NCBI GenBank assembly: GCA_964355005.1
Contig: CAYHBX010000039.1
Span: 1-8,004, forward strand
From: JAUSKF01 sp964355005
GTDB lineage: Bacteria; Patescibacteriota; Minisyncoccia; UBA6257; WO2-44-18
Direction: 5' to 3'
DNA: 8,004 nucleotides
In this document: positions 1 to 6,324 of the stretch, in pieces
Layout: each line of letters starts with the position of its first letter
Numbering within the stretch: the stretch's first letter is position 1
Translations under genes and position numbers: made by a program
The notes under the pieces: model-generated
What the model was told of the DNA's origin: nothing
The model's input: the letters and a program-made list of their open reading frames with translations, nothing else
Database searches by the model: none

Positions 1-16
1 GACGCTCTTCCGATCT
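1..16. other. Illumina adapter remnant at contig edge
   Basis: The 16 bases GACGCTCTTCCGATCT are identical to the 3' end of the Illumina TruSeq universal adapter that directly precedes the insert. They are library sequence left at the edge of the assembly. By chance they stay open in the frame of the topA fragment, so an automatic annotation would start that partial gene inside the adapter. Genomic sequence most likely begins at base 17. Confidence 0.93.
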
Positions 17-17
17 A

Positions 18-566
18 AGTCTGGACGAGATCGCCGAGGGAAAAGAAAAATGGCAAAAAGTAATAAGGGAATTTTACATTCCTTTTGAAAAAAATCTGGA
101 AGCGAAATACAACTCGGTGAATAAGAGCGATTTCGTGACGGAGGAGATGACCGACGAAAAATGCGAAAAATGCGGTAAGCCGATGATGATCAAGTACGGC
201 CGGTTTGGAAAATTTATGGCCTGCTCCGGCTTTCCGGACTGCAAAACAACAAAGGCCATCGCTAAGGAGCCGCCGAAAATGATCGGAATGAAATGTCCTA
301 AATGTTTGGAGGGAGATATTATTGAAAAAAGAGTTACCCGGGGTCGGGCGCGCGGCAAGATTTTTTGGGGTTGCAATAAATATCCGAAATGCGATTTTGC
401 GAGCTGGACGAATCCGCTGAATCCACCGGTAACTAACGAAGCCGATGCCGGGAGGGTCGGTTCTCCGACTGATAGCGTCGGAGCTGGCGATAAAAAGCCG
501 GCGGTCAATAAAGAAAATGAAGATCAGGAGAAGGACGACGCTCCGCAGGAGGAAGTTTTAGAATAA
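18..566 (+). CDS. topA: DNA topoisomerase I, C-terminal fragment (5' end missing)
   Basis: This is the last 182 or so codons of type IA DNA topoisomerase I, which relaxes negative supercoils by breaking and rejoining one strand. The reading frame enters from outside the window, so the Toprim and catalytic-tyrosine domains are absent here. The first residues (LDEIAEGKEKW, then REFYIPFEKNLE) match the conserved end of the topoisomerase core. Two C4 zinc ribbons follow: CxxC at about 162-173 closed by CSGFPDC (222-242), and CPKC (294-305) closed by CNKYPKC (372-392). The last 45 or so residues are a hydrophilic, acidic, probably disordered tail. The TAA stop lies 12 bp from the stop of the convergent Nudix gene. 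First complete genomic codon is at 18; bases 1-16 are adapter. Confidence 0.93.
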   Translation, partial: SLDEIAEGKEKWQKVIREFYIPFEKNLEAKYNSVNKSDFVTEEMTDEKCEKCGKPMMIKYGRFGKFMACSGFPDCKTTKAIAKEPPKMIGMKCPKCLEGDIIEKRVTRGRARGKIFWGCNKYPKCDFASWTNPLNPPVTNEADAGRVGSPTDSVGAGDKKPAVNKENEDQEKDDAPQEEVLE

Positions 567-588
567 AAACCCCGCCCTCTAGGCGGGA
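565..588 (-). terminator. Intrinsic terminator of the Nudix gene
   Basis: CCCGCC (571-576) and GGCGGG (582-587) form a perfect 6-bp stem around CTCTA. Read on the minus strand the hairpin is followed by GTTTTTATT, a proper U-tract; on the plus strand no T-run follows. It therefore suits the minus-strand Nudix gene better than topA. The Nudix stop codon TAG (581-579) sits inside the loop. Confidence 0.65.
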
Positions 589-1154
589 TGGTTCTTGTCG
601 CTCCACTTGAAAAAGAGACGTGTTTTGCCGTCTTCTTTATCGATGGTGTTATATCCATTTTGGATGTCGGCGCAACGCCACAGAAAAATTTTTACGCGGT
701 GAATTTCATATATTGACCGCAAAGTCGGATAGGATTTACTGGATTTTTCTTCGATGTATGGGGCGCCAATGGTTGAAATGTAATAATCCGTTGGTTTTAG
801 GTTTAGCTCTTCGTACATTTCCCGCACAGTGGCCTATTCGGGGGTTTCGTGATTACCGATCTTTCCGCCTGGAGTCTGTTGCCGGTCTTTTCTGCGCCCA
901 TCTGGCAGAATTTGATAATCTTCGAGAAGCGTGCCTTTTTTCGGATCAGTAATGATTAATTTTACTATCCGCAGAACTCGCGCGATGCTGGCATTAGCAG
1001 AGAATCGAAGGATTGATTCTCCTGTTCCTAGTTCATCCAGGAATTGCTTTACGGTGCTTGCCTCGCCTTTCCCCCATCGGCTTAGGTCAACTCCAAATTG
1101 CGTTAGCATTTTCCGTAAATTTTTCCCGTTTATTTCGATGGATAAGCGGGTCAT
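579..1154 (-). pseudogene. Nudix hydrolase gene interrupted by an in-frame TAG
   Basis: Nudix enzymes hydrolyse nucleoside diphosphates linked to another group. The minus-strand frame from ATG 1154 to the final TAG at 579 would encode 191 residues but carries one internal TAG (836-834, codon 107). Both halves are in the same frame, so no frameshift is involved. The stop falls in the Nudix box: GKIGNHE fits GX5E, TPE-stop-ATV fills the seven-residue gap, and REMYEELNL fits the catalytic REUXEEXGU. Related proteins usually have Glu, Ala or similar there; GAG, AAG or CAG to TAG is a single change. The N-terminal 60 or so residues are an extra segment I do not recognise. An AAAAGGGGG ribosome site lies about 5 bases before the start. 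It may be a recent nonsense mutation, an assembly error, or readthrough; TAG acts as a normal stop elsewhere in the window. Confidence 0.82.
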
Positions 1155-1164
1155 CGTCGCCCCC

Positions 1165-1193
1165 TTTTATCAGTTCTGGGAAAACTTTATAAC
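1165..1193 (+). promoter_or_regulatory. Putative sigma70-type promoter for rel
   Basis: TATAAC (1188-1193, five of six consensus bases) is preceded at 17 bp by a poor -35 element, TTTTAT (1165-1170). It lies in the 57-bp spacer between the divergent Nudix and rel genes and would start transcription near 1200. Only the -10 is convincing. Confidence 0.35.
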
Positions 1194-2904
1194 AAAAAAC
1201 CGGTAAAGTCTATGTCGGCGGATATTTTGATAGCGGTTGAAAAAGAACCGGCTAGGGCATACTCTGAAAGCGTTATGGATGTAAAAGGTTTCATAAATCA
1301 CAATCGGAAGGGTTTGGTGGCTCGGGCCTATGAATTCTCTAAAAGCGCGCATGCCGGCCAGAAGCGGAAGAACGGCGAGCCGTATTTTTCGCACTGCCTG
1401 GCGGCCGCGGAGGCGGTGGCGGAATGGGGGTTGGATGAGGCGACGGTGGCCGCGGCCTTGTTGCACGACGTAGTTGAGGACACCGATCACAGCTTGGACG
1501 AGGTCAAGGAAAAATTTGGAGAGGAGGTGGCATTTCTGGTAGATGGCGTGACTAAGATTGGTAAAGTGCGCTATCGGGGGATTGAGGCGAAAGTAGAGAA
1601 CTTCCGGAAATTTATTTTGTATTTGAGTCAGGACATCCGGGTAATTTTAGTGAAGCTGGCGGACCGGCTTCATAATATGAAAACTTTGTACGCCGTCCAT
1701 CCGCAAAAACAGAAACGGATCGCCTTGGAGACGATGGAAATTTACGCGCCGCTGGCCTACCGACTTGGAATGCAAAAATTGTGCGGCGAATTGGAAGATA
1801 TGGCCTTTCCTTATCTCTACCCCCAGGAATACCGGTGGCTGATTGAAAATGTGAAAGAACGGTTTGAGGAACGGGAAAAATATTCCCAGCGACTCCGGCC
1901 GTTGATAGAAAAAGAATTCAGGATCAACAAGATCGGCTCTGTTAAAATAGATTCTCGCGCCAAGCGTTATACCAGTTTGTACAAAAAATTGCTCCGTTAC
2001 GATATGAATATTGAAAGTATTTATGATCTGGTGGCTTTGCGGATATTGGTTCCCACTATTGAGGATTGTTACGCCGCCTTGGGCGTGATCCACAAAATGT
2101 GGCCGCCGGTGCCGCACCGCTTCAAAGATTATATCGCCTTGCCGAAATCCAACGGTTATCGCAGTTTGCACACGACTGTTTTCGGGCCGGAAAATAAGAT
2201 AACCGAGATCCAGATCAAAACCGAGCAGATGCACGCCGAAGCGGAAAACGGTATCGCCGCCCACTTTGCTTATCAGCAAAGCAAGGGCACTAAGTCTTAT
2301 TTGAATCGGCAAGCGGCGGTCGCGGACAAAAAAGAACTGGCGTGGATCAAACAATTGCGCAGCTGGCAACAGGATTTCACCAATCCGGAAGAATTTGTGC
2401 AGTCATTAAAAATAGATTTTTTTCAGGACCGTATTTTAACGCTCACGCCGAAAGGCGAGGTGATCGATCTGCCGCTGGGGGCGACACCGGTAGATTTTGC
2501 TTATCAGATCCATACTGAAGTCGGTAATCATTGCGCCGGCGCGAAGGTGAACGGCAAAATCGCTACTCTGGACTTCAAGCTGAAGTCGGGAGATATCGTG
2601 GAGATCATTACCCAGAAGAGCAAGAATCCCTCGGAGTCCTGGCTTGGATTCGTCCGCACCGGCGGAGCGCGTAATCATATCCGGGCGGGCCTGCGCAGAG
2701 GGCGCGGGTCGCTGGTTAAAAAAGAATTTCAGGCAACTGAATTGCAGTTGACCGTTAAAGACCGGGAGGGTTTGTTGGCGGAACTTACGGAGTTGATTGG
2801 CCGATCGCACGTGCGGATTCACGCGGTAAACGCGAAATTGCCGTTGATCAAGATTAGTTGCGAATTACTCGCGAAAGACAAAGCGGAAAAGATAGTTGCG
2901 AAGA

Positions 2905-3783
<879 letters not shown>

Positions 3784-3820
3784 GGAGTAATCGCGAATAA
3801 TGCTAATTCAAAATGTAATA

Positions 3821-3849
3821 TTGCGAATGTTCGACAATTTAATTTTAAC
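3821..3849 (+). promoter_or_regulatory. Possible promoter driving the structured block
   Basis: TTGCGA (3821-3826) and TTTAAC (3844-3849) each match four of six consensus bases and are 17 bp apart. The predicted start, near 3856, coincides with the left direct repeat that opens the structured block. It points away from parB. Weak by itself; position is the main argument. Confidence 0.3.
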
Positions 3850-3854
3850 ACAAA

Positions 3855-3872
3855 GTGCTCGGGGAGGGAGTC
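3855..3872. repeat. 18-bp direct repeat, left copy (partial tRNA-Leu 3' end)
   Basis: GTGCTCGGGGAGGGAGTC here is identical to 4121-4138. The right copy is the last 17 nt of tRNA-Leu(CAA), covering the discriminator base, acceptor 3' strand and part of the T arm, plus one base. The two copies are 266 bp apart. A complete tRNA at one side and a 3' fragment at the other is the arrangement left when an element integrates into a tRNA gene. No integrase is present, so this is att-like only. Confidence 0.7.
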
Positions 3873-3954
3873 AGGGTTTCGTCCCGCCGCTGCTTCCTCT
3901 GCGGCGGGACTCACCGAACCACAACGCCGCACCCCGACCCCCTTGTCGGACACC

Positions 3955-3974
3955 CCTGCCTACCGGCAGGCAGG
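3955..3974. repeat. CCTGCCT-N6-AGGCAGG palindromic core, copy 1
   Basis: A 20-bp imperfect palindrome: 7-bp arms CCTGCCT and AGGCAGG around ACCGGC. It shares its arms, but not all of its loop, with the copy at 4006-4025. From memory, palindromes of this kind are dispersed through many Parcubacteria genomes and show up in predicted proteins as LPxGRQ-like strings; I could not check this. Confidence 0.75.
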
Positions 3975-4005
3975 TTCGGTTTCCGACGACCGGTAGTTTA
4001 ACGCG

Positions 4006-4025
4006 CCTGCCTGACGGTAGGCAGG
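4006..4025. repeat. CCTGCCT-N6-AGGCAGG palindromic core, copy 2
   Basis: Second copy of the palindromic core, with loop GACGGT, 51 bp from the first and in the same register. It caps a 12-bp stem (3990-4001 with 4026-4037) via a 4-base bulge CGCG on the left side. Both copies thus sit at the tip of a longer hairpin whose outer stem differs in sequence. Confidence 0.75.
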
Positions 4026-4089
4026 TTAAGCTATCGGTCTGCCTTCCTGGCACGGGGTGTGGCTGGTTCGACTCCAATTTAATAAAATA

Positions 4090-4116
4090 AAAAAAGCCGA
4101 CGTTTCGGCTCTTTTT
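4090..4116. terminator. Bidirectional intrinsic terminator
   Basis: AGCCGA (4095-4100), loop CGTT, TCGGCT (4105-4110). Plus strand: followed by C and TTTTT (4112-4116). Minus strand: followed by a run of T from the A-rich 4089-4094. It would end tRNA-Leu(CAA) transcription on the minus strand and any transcript of the structured block on the plus strand. Confidence 0.85.
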
Positions 4117-4120
4117 ATTT

Positions 4121-4138
4121 GTGCTCGGGGAGGGAGTC
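4121..4138. repeat. 18-bp direct repeat, right copy (inside tRNA-Leu 3' end)
   Basis: Identical to 3855-3872. It comprises the last 17 nt of tRNA-Leu(CAA) plus the next base. See the left copy for interpretation. Confidence 0.7.
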
Positions 4139-4204
4139 GAACCCTCATGACCTTGCGATCGATGGATTTTGAGTCCATTGCGTCTGCCATTCCGCCACCC
4201 GAGC
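4122..4204 (-). tRNA. tRNA-Leu (anticodon CAA)
   Basis: An 83-nt class II tRNA on the minus strand that reads UUG codons. The acceptor arms GCTCGGG and CCCGAGC pair perfectly, with discriminator A at 4122. The anticodon stem ATGGA/TCCAT encloses CTCAAAA, giving anticodon CAA. A long variable arm (GATC with GGTC) and a T arm (GAGGG-TTCGACT-CCCTC) follow, as expected for leucine tRNAs. No CCA is encoded, so the end must be added by CCA transferase. The bidirectional terminator lies just downstream. Confidence 0.95.
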
Positions 4205-4250
4205 TTATTTAAGTCATTTTTCCCTGTTTTCGAGCTCTTGTCTAGTGCTA

Positions 4251-4279
4251 TTGACAGAAATGTGCAGATATGCTAGAAT
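4251..4279 (+). promoter_or_regulatory. Strong sigma70-type promoter for the 3D-domain gene
   Basis: Perfect -35 TTGACA (4251-4256), 17-bp spacer, then TAGAAT (4274-4279, five of six), with an extended -10 TGC immediately before it. Predicted start is near 4286, leaving a leader of about 40 nt. Confidence 0.88.
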
Positions 4280-4293
4280 AGGCGGGAATTAAG

Positions 4294-4317
4294 AAGGATC
4301 CGGTAAGGGTCTTTTTT
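4294..4317 (+). promoter_or_regulatory. Terminator-like hairpin in the 5' leader (possible attenuator)
   Basis: AAGGATCC (4294-4301) can pair with GGGTCTTT (4307-4314), including G-U pairs, around GGTAA, and runs into six T (4312-4317), which resembles an intrinsic terminator before the start codon. AGGGT (4306-4310) in its right arm can alternatively pair with ACCCT (4322-4326), which touches the ATG at 4327. The leader has no ribosome-binding site at normal spacing. Confidence 0.4.
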
Positions 4318-4326
4318 ATTCACCCT

Positions 4327-4779
4327 ATGAACAAAATTGTACAAAAAATGGTGAATGGAGCGCTTTCTTTGGCGCTTTTGGCTAATGCTTCTACCTTTTC
4401 TCCGATAATGCCGGTCGACTTAAATCAGGCGATCGAGGAAGGTATTGAGGCGACTACGATTGTAGCCAGAACTCCGATGGAAGAGGGAATCAAGCGTATG
4501 CAATTGCATATCACCGCTTATTCTTCCACGCCAGACCAAACCGATGACACCCCGTTTATTACGGCGGCCGGTACGCATGTTCGCGACGGCATTGTCGCGA
4601 CCAATGCTTTACCGATGTATACCCGCGTGAAGATACCGGAATTGTTCGGTGAAAAGGTTTTCGTGGTTGAAGACCGGATGAACCGCCGTTTCCAGGATCG
4701 TATGGATATCTGGATGCCGGATCGGGCATCTGCCCAGAAGTTCGGAATCAATACCGCCGAAGTCGTCGTATTGAACTAA
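4327..4779 (+). CDS. Secreted 3D-domain (double-psi beta-barrel) protein
   Basis: A 150-residue protein with an N-terminal signal peptide (K-rich start, hydrophobic stretch about 9-20, possible cleavage after ANA at 21). Residues about 59-149 form a 3D domain: ITAYSSTPD, AAGTHVRDGIVATN, TRVKIPELFG, VVEDRMNRR and DRMDIWM follow the pattern of the family named for three aspartates and related to the MltA/RlpA-like barrel. D116 and D127 are kept; the first aspartate (AVD in most members) appears to be N93. Family members act on peptidoglycan or sit in cell-wall proteins; a wall-remodelling role is inferred. ATG 4327 gives the complete signal peptide; Met8 would shorten its charged start. It is a single-gene unit with its own promoter and terminator. 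Confidence 0.85.
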   Translation: MNKIVQKMVNGALSLALLANASTFSPIMPVDLNQAIEEGIEATTIVARTPMEEGIKRMQLHITAYSSTPDQTDDTPFITAAGTHVRDGIVATNALPMYTRVKIPELFGEKVFVVEDRMNRRFQDRMDIWMPDRASAQKFGINTAEVVVLN

Positions 4780-4780
4780 G

Positions 4781-4813
4781 AACCGTCCCGACTGATGTCG
4801 TGGACGGTTTTTA
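4781..4813 (+). terminator. Intrinsic terminator of the 3D-domain gene
   Basis: AACCGTCC (4781-4788) pairs with GGACGGTT (4802-4809); inside, CGAC and GTCG close a TGAT tetraloop with a single bulged T. The stem runs straight into TTT. It begins one base after the stop codon. Confidence 0.92.
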
Positions 4814-4842
4814 GTTTGTCCGGTTTTGTCCCGGTGTTGAAG

Positions 4843-4876
4843 TGTGTATTATCTCACGGCCGTGAGATAATACACA
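4843..4876. repeat. Perfect 34-bp palindrome
   Basis: Two 17-bp arms mirror each other without a mismatch around the centre GG|CC (4859|4860). Inner half-sites are ATCTCAC and GTGAGAT. It lies after the terminator of the 3D-domain gene and about 70 bp before the promoter of the next gene. No T-run follows on either strand, so it is not a normal terminator. A dimeric regulator site or a parS-like site are possible readings. Confidence 0.9.
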
Positions 4877-4910
4877 TCGGGAATTATTGCGTGGCGTATA
4901 AGAGTGAATA

Positions 4911-4940
4911 AAGGTAAATAAAAGAGCGAAGGTAAATAAA
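4911..4940 (+). repeat. Two 12-bp direct repeats upstream of a promoter
   Basis: AAGGTAAATAAA occurs at 4911-4922 and 4929-4940, an 18-bp period, with partial AATAAAGG copies around them. The second copy ends 9 bp before the -35 box at 4949, where an activator or operator could sit. Confidence 0.6.
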
Positions 4941-4948
4941 GGTGGATG

Positions 4949-4977
4949 TTGACAGAATTAAGGTAATCCATTATAAT
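4949..4977 (+). promoter_or_regulatory. Full-consensus sigma70-type promoter
   Basis: TTGACA (4949-4954), exactly 17 bp, TATAAT (4972-4977): both boxes match consensus at every base. Predicted start is near 4984, giving a leader of about 32 nt. Such a perfect promoter suggests high basal expression unless repressed. Confidence 0.95.
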
Positions 4978-5015
4978 CCCTGCGTCCTTTTAAAACCCTA
5001 TTCGAGGCAGGAGCC

Positions 5016-5873
5016 ATGAGCGACGGGAAAGACATGATCGATCCGAGTCCGACATCGCCGGCGGAACATCTGGAAGCACAGAAGAAGAGAATTGAATATT
5101 ACACCAAAGAGTTTTTTCAGAGAGAATCCGCAATGATTTCCGTACAGCTGAAGACGACCGGCGACAGGCGTTTTAAGATCGCAGCCCCGCATCACGATTG
5201 CTCCCTCATGCCCGCGGTTGCGAAGGCGAGCGAGATGATCTCTGCTCATTTCGAAAAATCCGGCTGGGAGGTGTCTACCGACAAGGACTTCTCTTTCTGC
5301 GCTTACTATTTGGACTTCAATCTTCCCGGTACGCGCGCCAAGAAGCGCCGGACTCTCGCAACCATCGGAATCGTGGTGGCGCTGGTTGTCGCGGCTGTCG
5401 GCGGGATCTTTGCCTATCCGTACGCGAAGGCGAAATTCTCCGGCGGAGCGGTGAGTTCGCAGCAGGAGAACAGTGAGTTGATTGCTCTGATCGCTAAAAG
5501 CGATTTCAGTTTTGTTGATAAAAACCTCGTCGCAGTCAACTTTCCGGACGATGGCGTAAGAACTGATTTCAAGCTTTACCAATTCGATCGTGATATCTCT
5601 TCAAAGGAAGTGATTAAGGAGATGGCAAAAGATGGTTACCTGCCGGCCAATTTCCGCGAACTGCTTAATTACACAGAGAGACAGTGGAATGGCAAGGACT
5701 TGGTACTTGCCATTGGCCAGACCTGGCAAGACGATTATGGTCGTTGTCGCGTCCAGTTTGCGTGGAGTGACGACGATGGGCGGATGCTCGGCGTGGCTTT
5801 CTATGGAGAAGTCTGGAACTCTCATATTCGTTTTCTTGCCGTCCGAGAAAATTCTCCGGAAGCCCCGCGCTAG
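5016..5873 (+). CDS. Single-pass membrane protein of unknown function
   Basis: A 285-residue protein whose function I do not recognise. It has no signal peptide. Residues 1-107 are hydrophilic and likely cytoplasmic, with a charged helix (about 15-37) and a compact region containing IAAPHHDCSLMPAV (55-68) and SFCAYYLDFNLPG. A basic stop (KKRR, 109-112) precedes one hydrophobic helix (about 113-135). The outer part (about 145-280) ends in LPANFRELLNY (209-219), LVLAIGQTW (229-237) and HIRFLAVREN (270-279). From memory, a similar end (ELL...ALG...W...RFLAVR) recurs in hypothetical Parcubacteria proteins, so this is probably a lineage domain on a membrane stalk. Start chosen by GAGG (5004-5007) at 8-base spacing; a second AGGAG is only 2 bases away. 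It stops at TAG and has its own promoter and terminator. Confidence 0.82.
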   Translation: MSDGKDMIDPSPTSPAEHLEAQKKRIEYYTKEFFQRESAMISVQLKTTGDRRFKIAAPHHDCSLMPAVAKASEMISAHFEKSGWEVSTDKDFSFCAYYLDFNLPGTRAKKRRTLATIGIVVALVVAAVGGIFAYPYAKAKFSGGAVSSQQENSELIALIAKSDFSFVDKNLVAVNFPDDGVRTDFKLYQFDRDISSKEVIKEMAKDGYLPANFRELLNYTERQWNGKDLVLAIGQTWQDDYGRCRVQFAWSDDDGRMLGVAFYGEVWNSHIRFLAVRENSPEAPR

Positions 5874-5888
5874 CTTTATCAACCCCAC

Positions 5889-5915
5889 GCCCCGACTAAC
5901 AATCGGGGCTTTTTT
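5889..5915 (+). terminator. Intrinsic terminator of the single-pass membrane protein gene
   Basis: GCCCCGA (5889-5895), loop CTAACAA, TCGGGGC (5903-5909), then six T (5910-5915). A textbook hairpin 15 bp after the stop codon. Confidence 0.95.
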
Positions 5916-5916
5916 G

Positions 5917-5922
5917 TATAAT
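5917..5922 (+). promoter_or_regulatory. -10 box for a probably leaderless DoxX-like transcript
   Basis: A perfect TATAAT starts one base after the T-run of the preceding terminator. No good -35 exists at 16-18 bp; that position is in the terminator stem. The ATG at 5929 is seven bases past the box, where transcription would begin, so the mRNA may have no leader. Confidence 0.6.
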
Positions 5923-5928
5923 TAAGGC

Positions 5929-6282
5929 ATGACTAATACAAAAATCGCTTCATTGTTTTTGCGGATCGGGATCGCGTTTACTTTTCTGTATGCCGCGGTG
6001 GATTCTACTATACAGCCGGATGCCTGGATAGGATTTTTACCGCCGTTTTTACAGAATTTTATTCCCGGAAATTATTTATTGCTGGGATTTTCAATTTACG
6101 AAGTTTTGCTGGCGATCTGGTTGTTGTCCGGATTGGGCGGAGTTTATTCCGGCATCCTTTCCGCGCTGACAATGCTTGGCATAATTATCTCCAGCCCCTC
6201 GTTGTTTATCATTACTTTCCGGGACGTGGCGATTCTGGGAGCCGCGCTGGCTTTAGCGGCATTATCAAAAAAAGAGGCTTAA
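5929..6282 (+). CDS. DoxX-like small integral membrane protein
   Basis: A 117-residue, very hydrophobic protein with four predicted membrane helices (about 7-25, 48-68, 70-88 and 95-112) and a short lysine-rich cytoplasmic end (SKKEA). The pattern LRIGIAFTFLYAAVDS, a loop with PDAWIGFLPPFL, then YEVLLAIWLLSG and a late FRDVAILGAALALA helix is that of the DoxX/DoxD-like superfamily. Members are linked to quinone- or thiol-related membrane redox work, but the function of small Patescibacteria versions is unknown to me. The start has no usable Shine-Dalgarno and sits at the expected transcription start, pointing to a leaderless message. No clear intrinsic terminator follows; a 34-bp inverted repeat lies 43 bp downstream. 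Confidence 0.8.
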   Translation: MTNTKIASLFLRIGIAFTFLYAAVDSTIQPDAWIGFLPPFLQNFIPGNYLLLGFSIYEVLLAIWLLSGLGGVYSGILSALTMLGIIISSPSLFIITFRDVAILGAALALAALSKKEA

Positions 6283-6324
6283 TTTTTTCCCTTGATTTCC
6301 AACGCTGATTTCTGGTTAGTTTTT

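Larger units (their letters stand above)
3867..4075 (+). ncRNA. Highly structured block, candidate non-coding RNA
   Basis: No protein gene is supported here. The plus strand has nested complementary segments: GGAGTC (3867-3872) with GACTCC (4070-4075); a hairpin with a perfect 10-bp stem (3881-3890/3901-3910); CGAACCA (3915-3921) with TGGTTCG (4064-4070); CCGCACCCCG (3927-3936) with CGGGGTGTGG (4053-4062). Inside are two compound hairpins, each with a CCTGCCT/AGGCAGG core: one closed by TTGTCGGA (3943-3950)/TCCGACGA (3982-3989), the other by a 12-bp stem (3990-4001/4026-4037). The four imperfect pairs in these outer stems (3929-4060, 3944-3988, 3993-4034, 3997-4030) are all G-U on the plus strand and would be A-C on the minus strand. 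With the upstream promoter-like motif and the terminator at 4095-4116, a plus-strand RNA of about 260 nt is plausible. I do not recognise it as RNase P, tmRNA, SRP or 6S RNA; a non-autonomous palindromic element is the main alternative. Confidence 0.45.

Noticed and set aside
579..1154. General reassignment of TAG to an amino acid
   Set aside because: TAG also ends rel (2949-2951), the single-pass membrane protein gene (5871-5873) and the Nudix gene itself (581-579) at plausible protein ends.
1647..2369. A 240-codon minus-strand frame
   Set aside because: It is a shadow of rel, whose motifs are unambiguous in the plus frame.
4026..4080. tRNA-like end (GGTTCGACTCC, resembling a T arm) on the plus strand
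   Set aside because: The T stem has a mismatch and no acceptor, D or anticodon arm can be built, so I do not call a tRNA. The segment is better explained as the right side of the structured block.
4998..5582. A 194-codon minus-strand frame
   Set aside because: It lies wholly antisense to the membrane-protein gene, which has the promoter, ribosome site, membrane helix and terminator. The minus frame shows no domain pattern.
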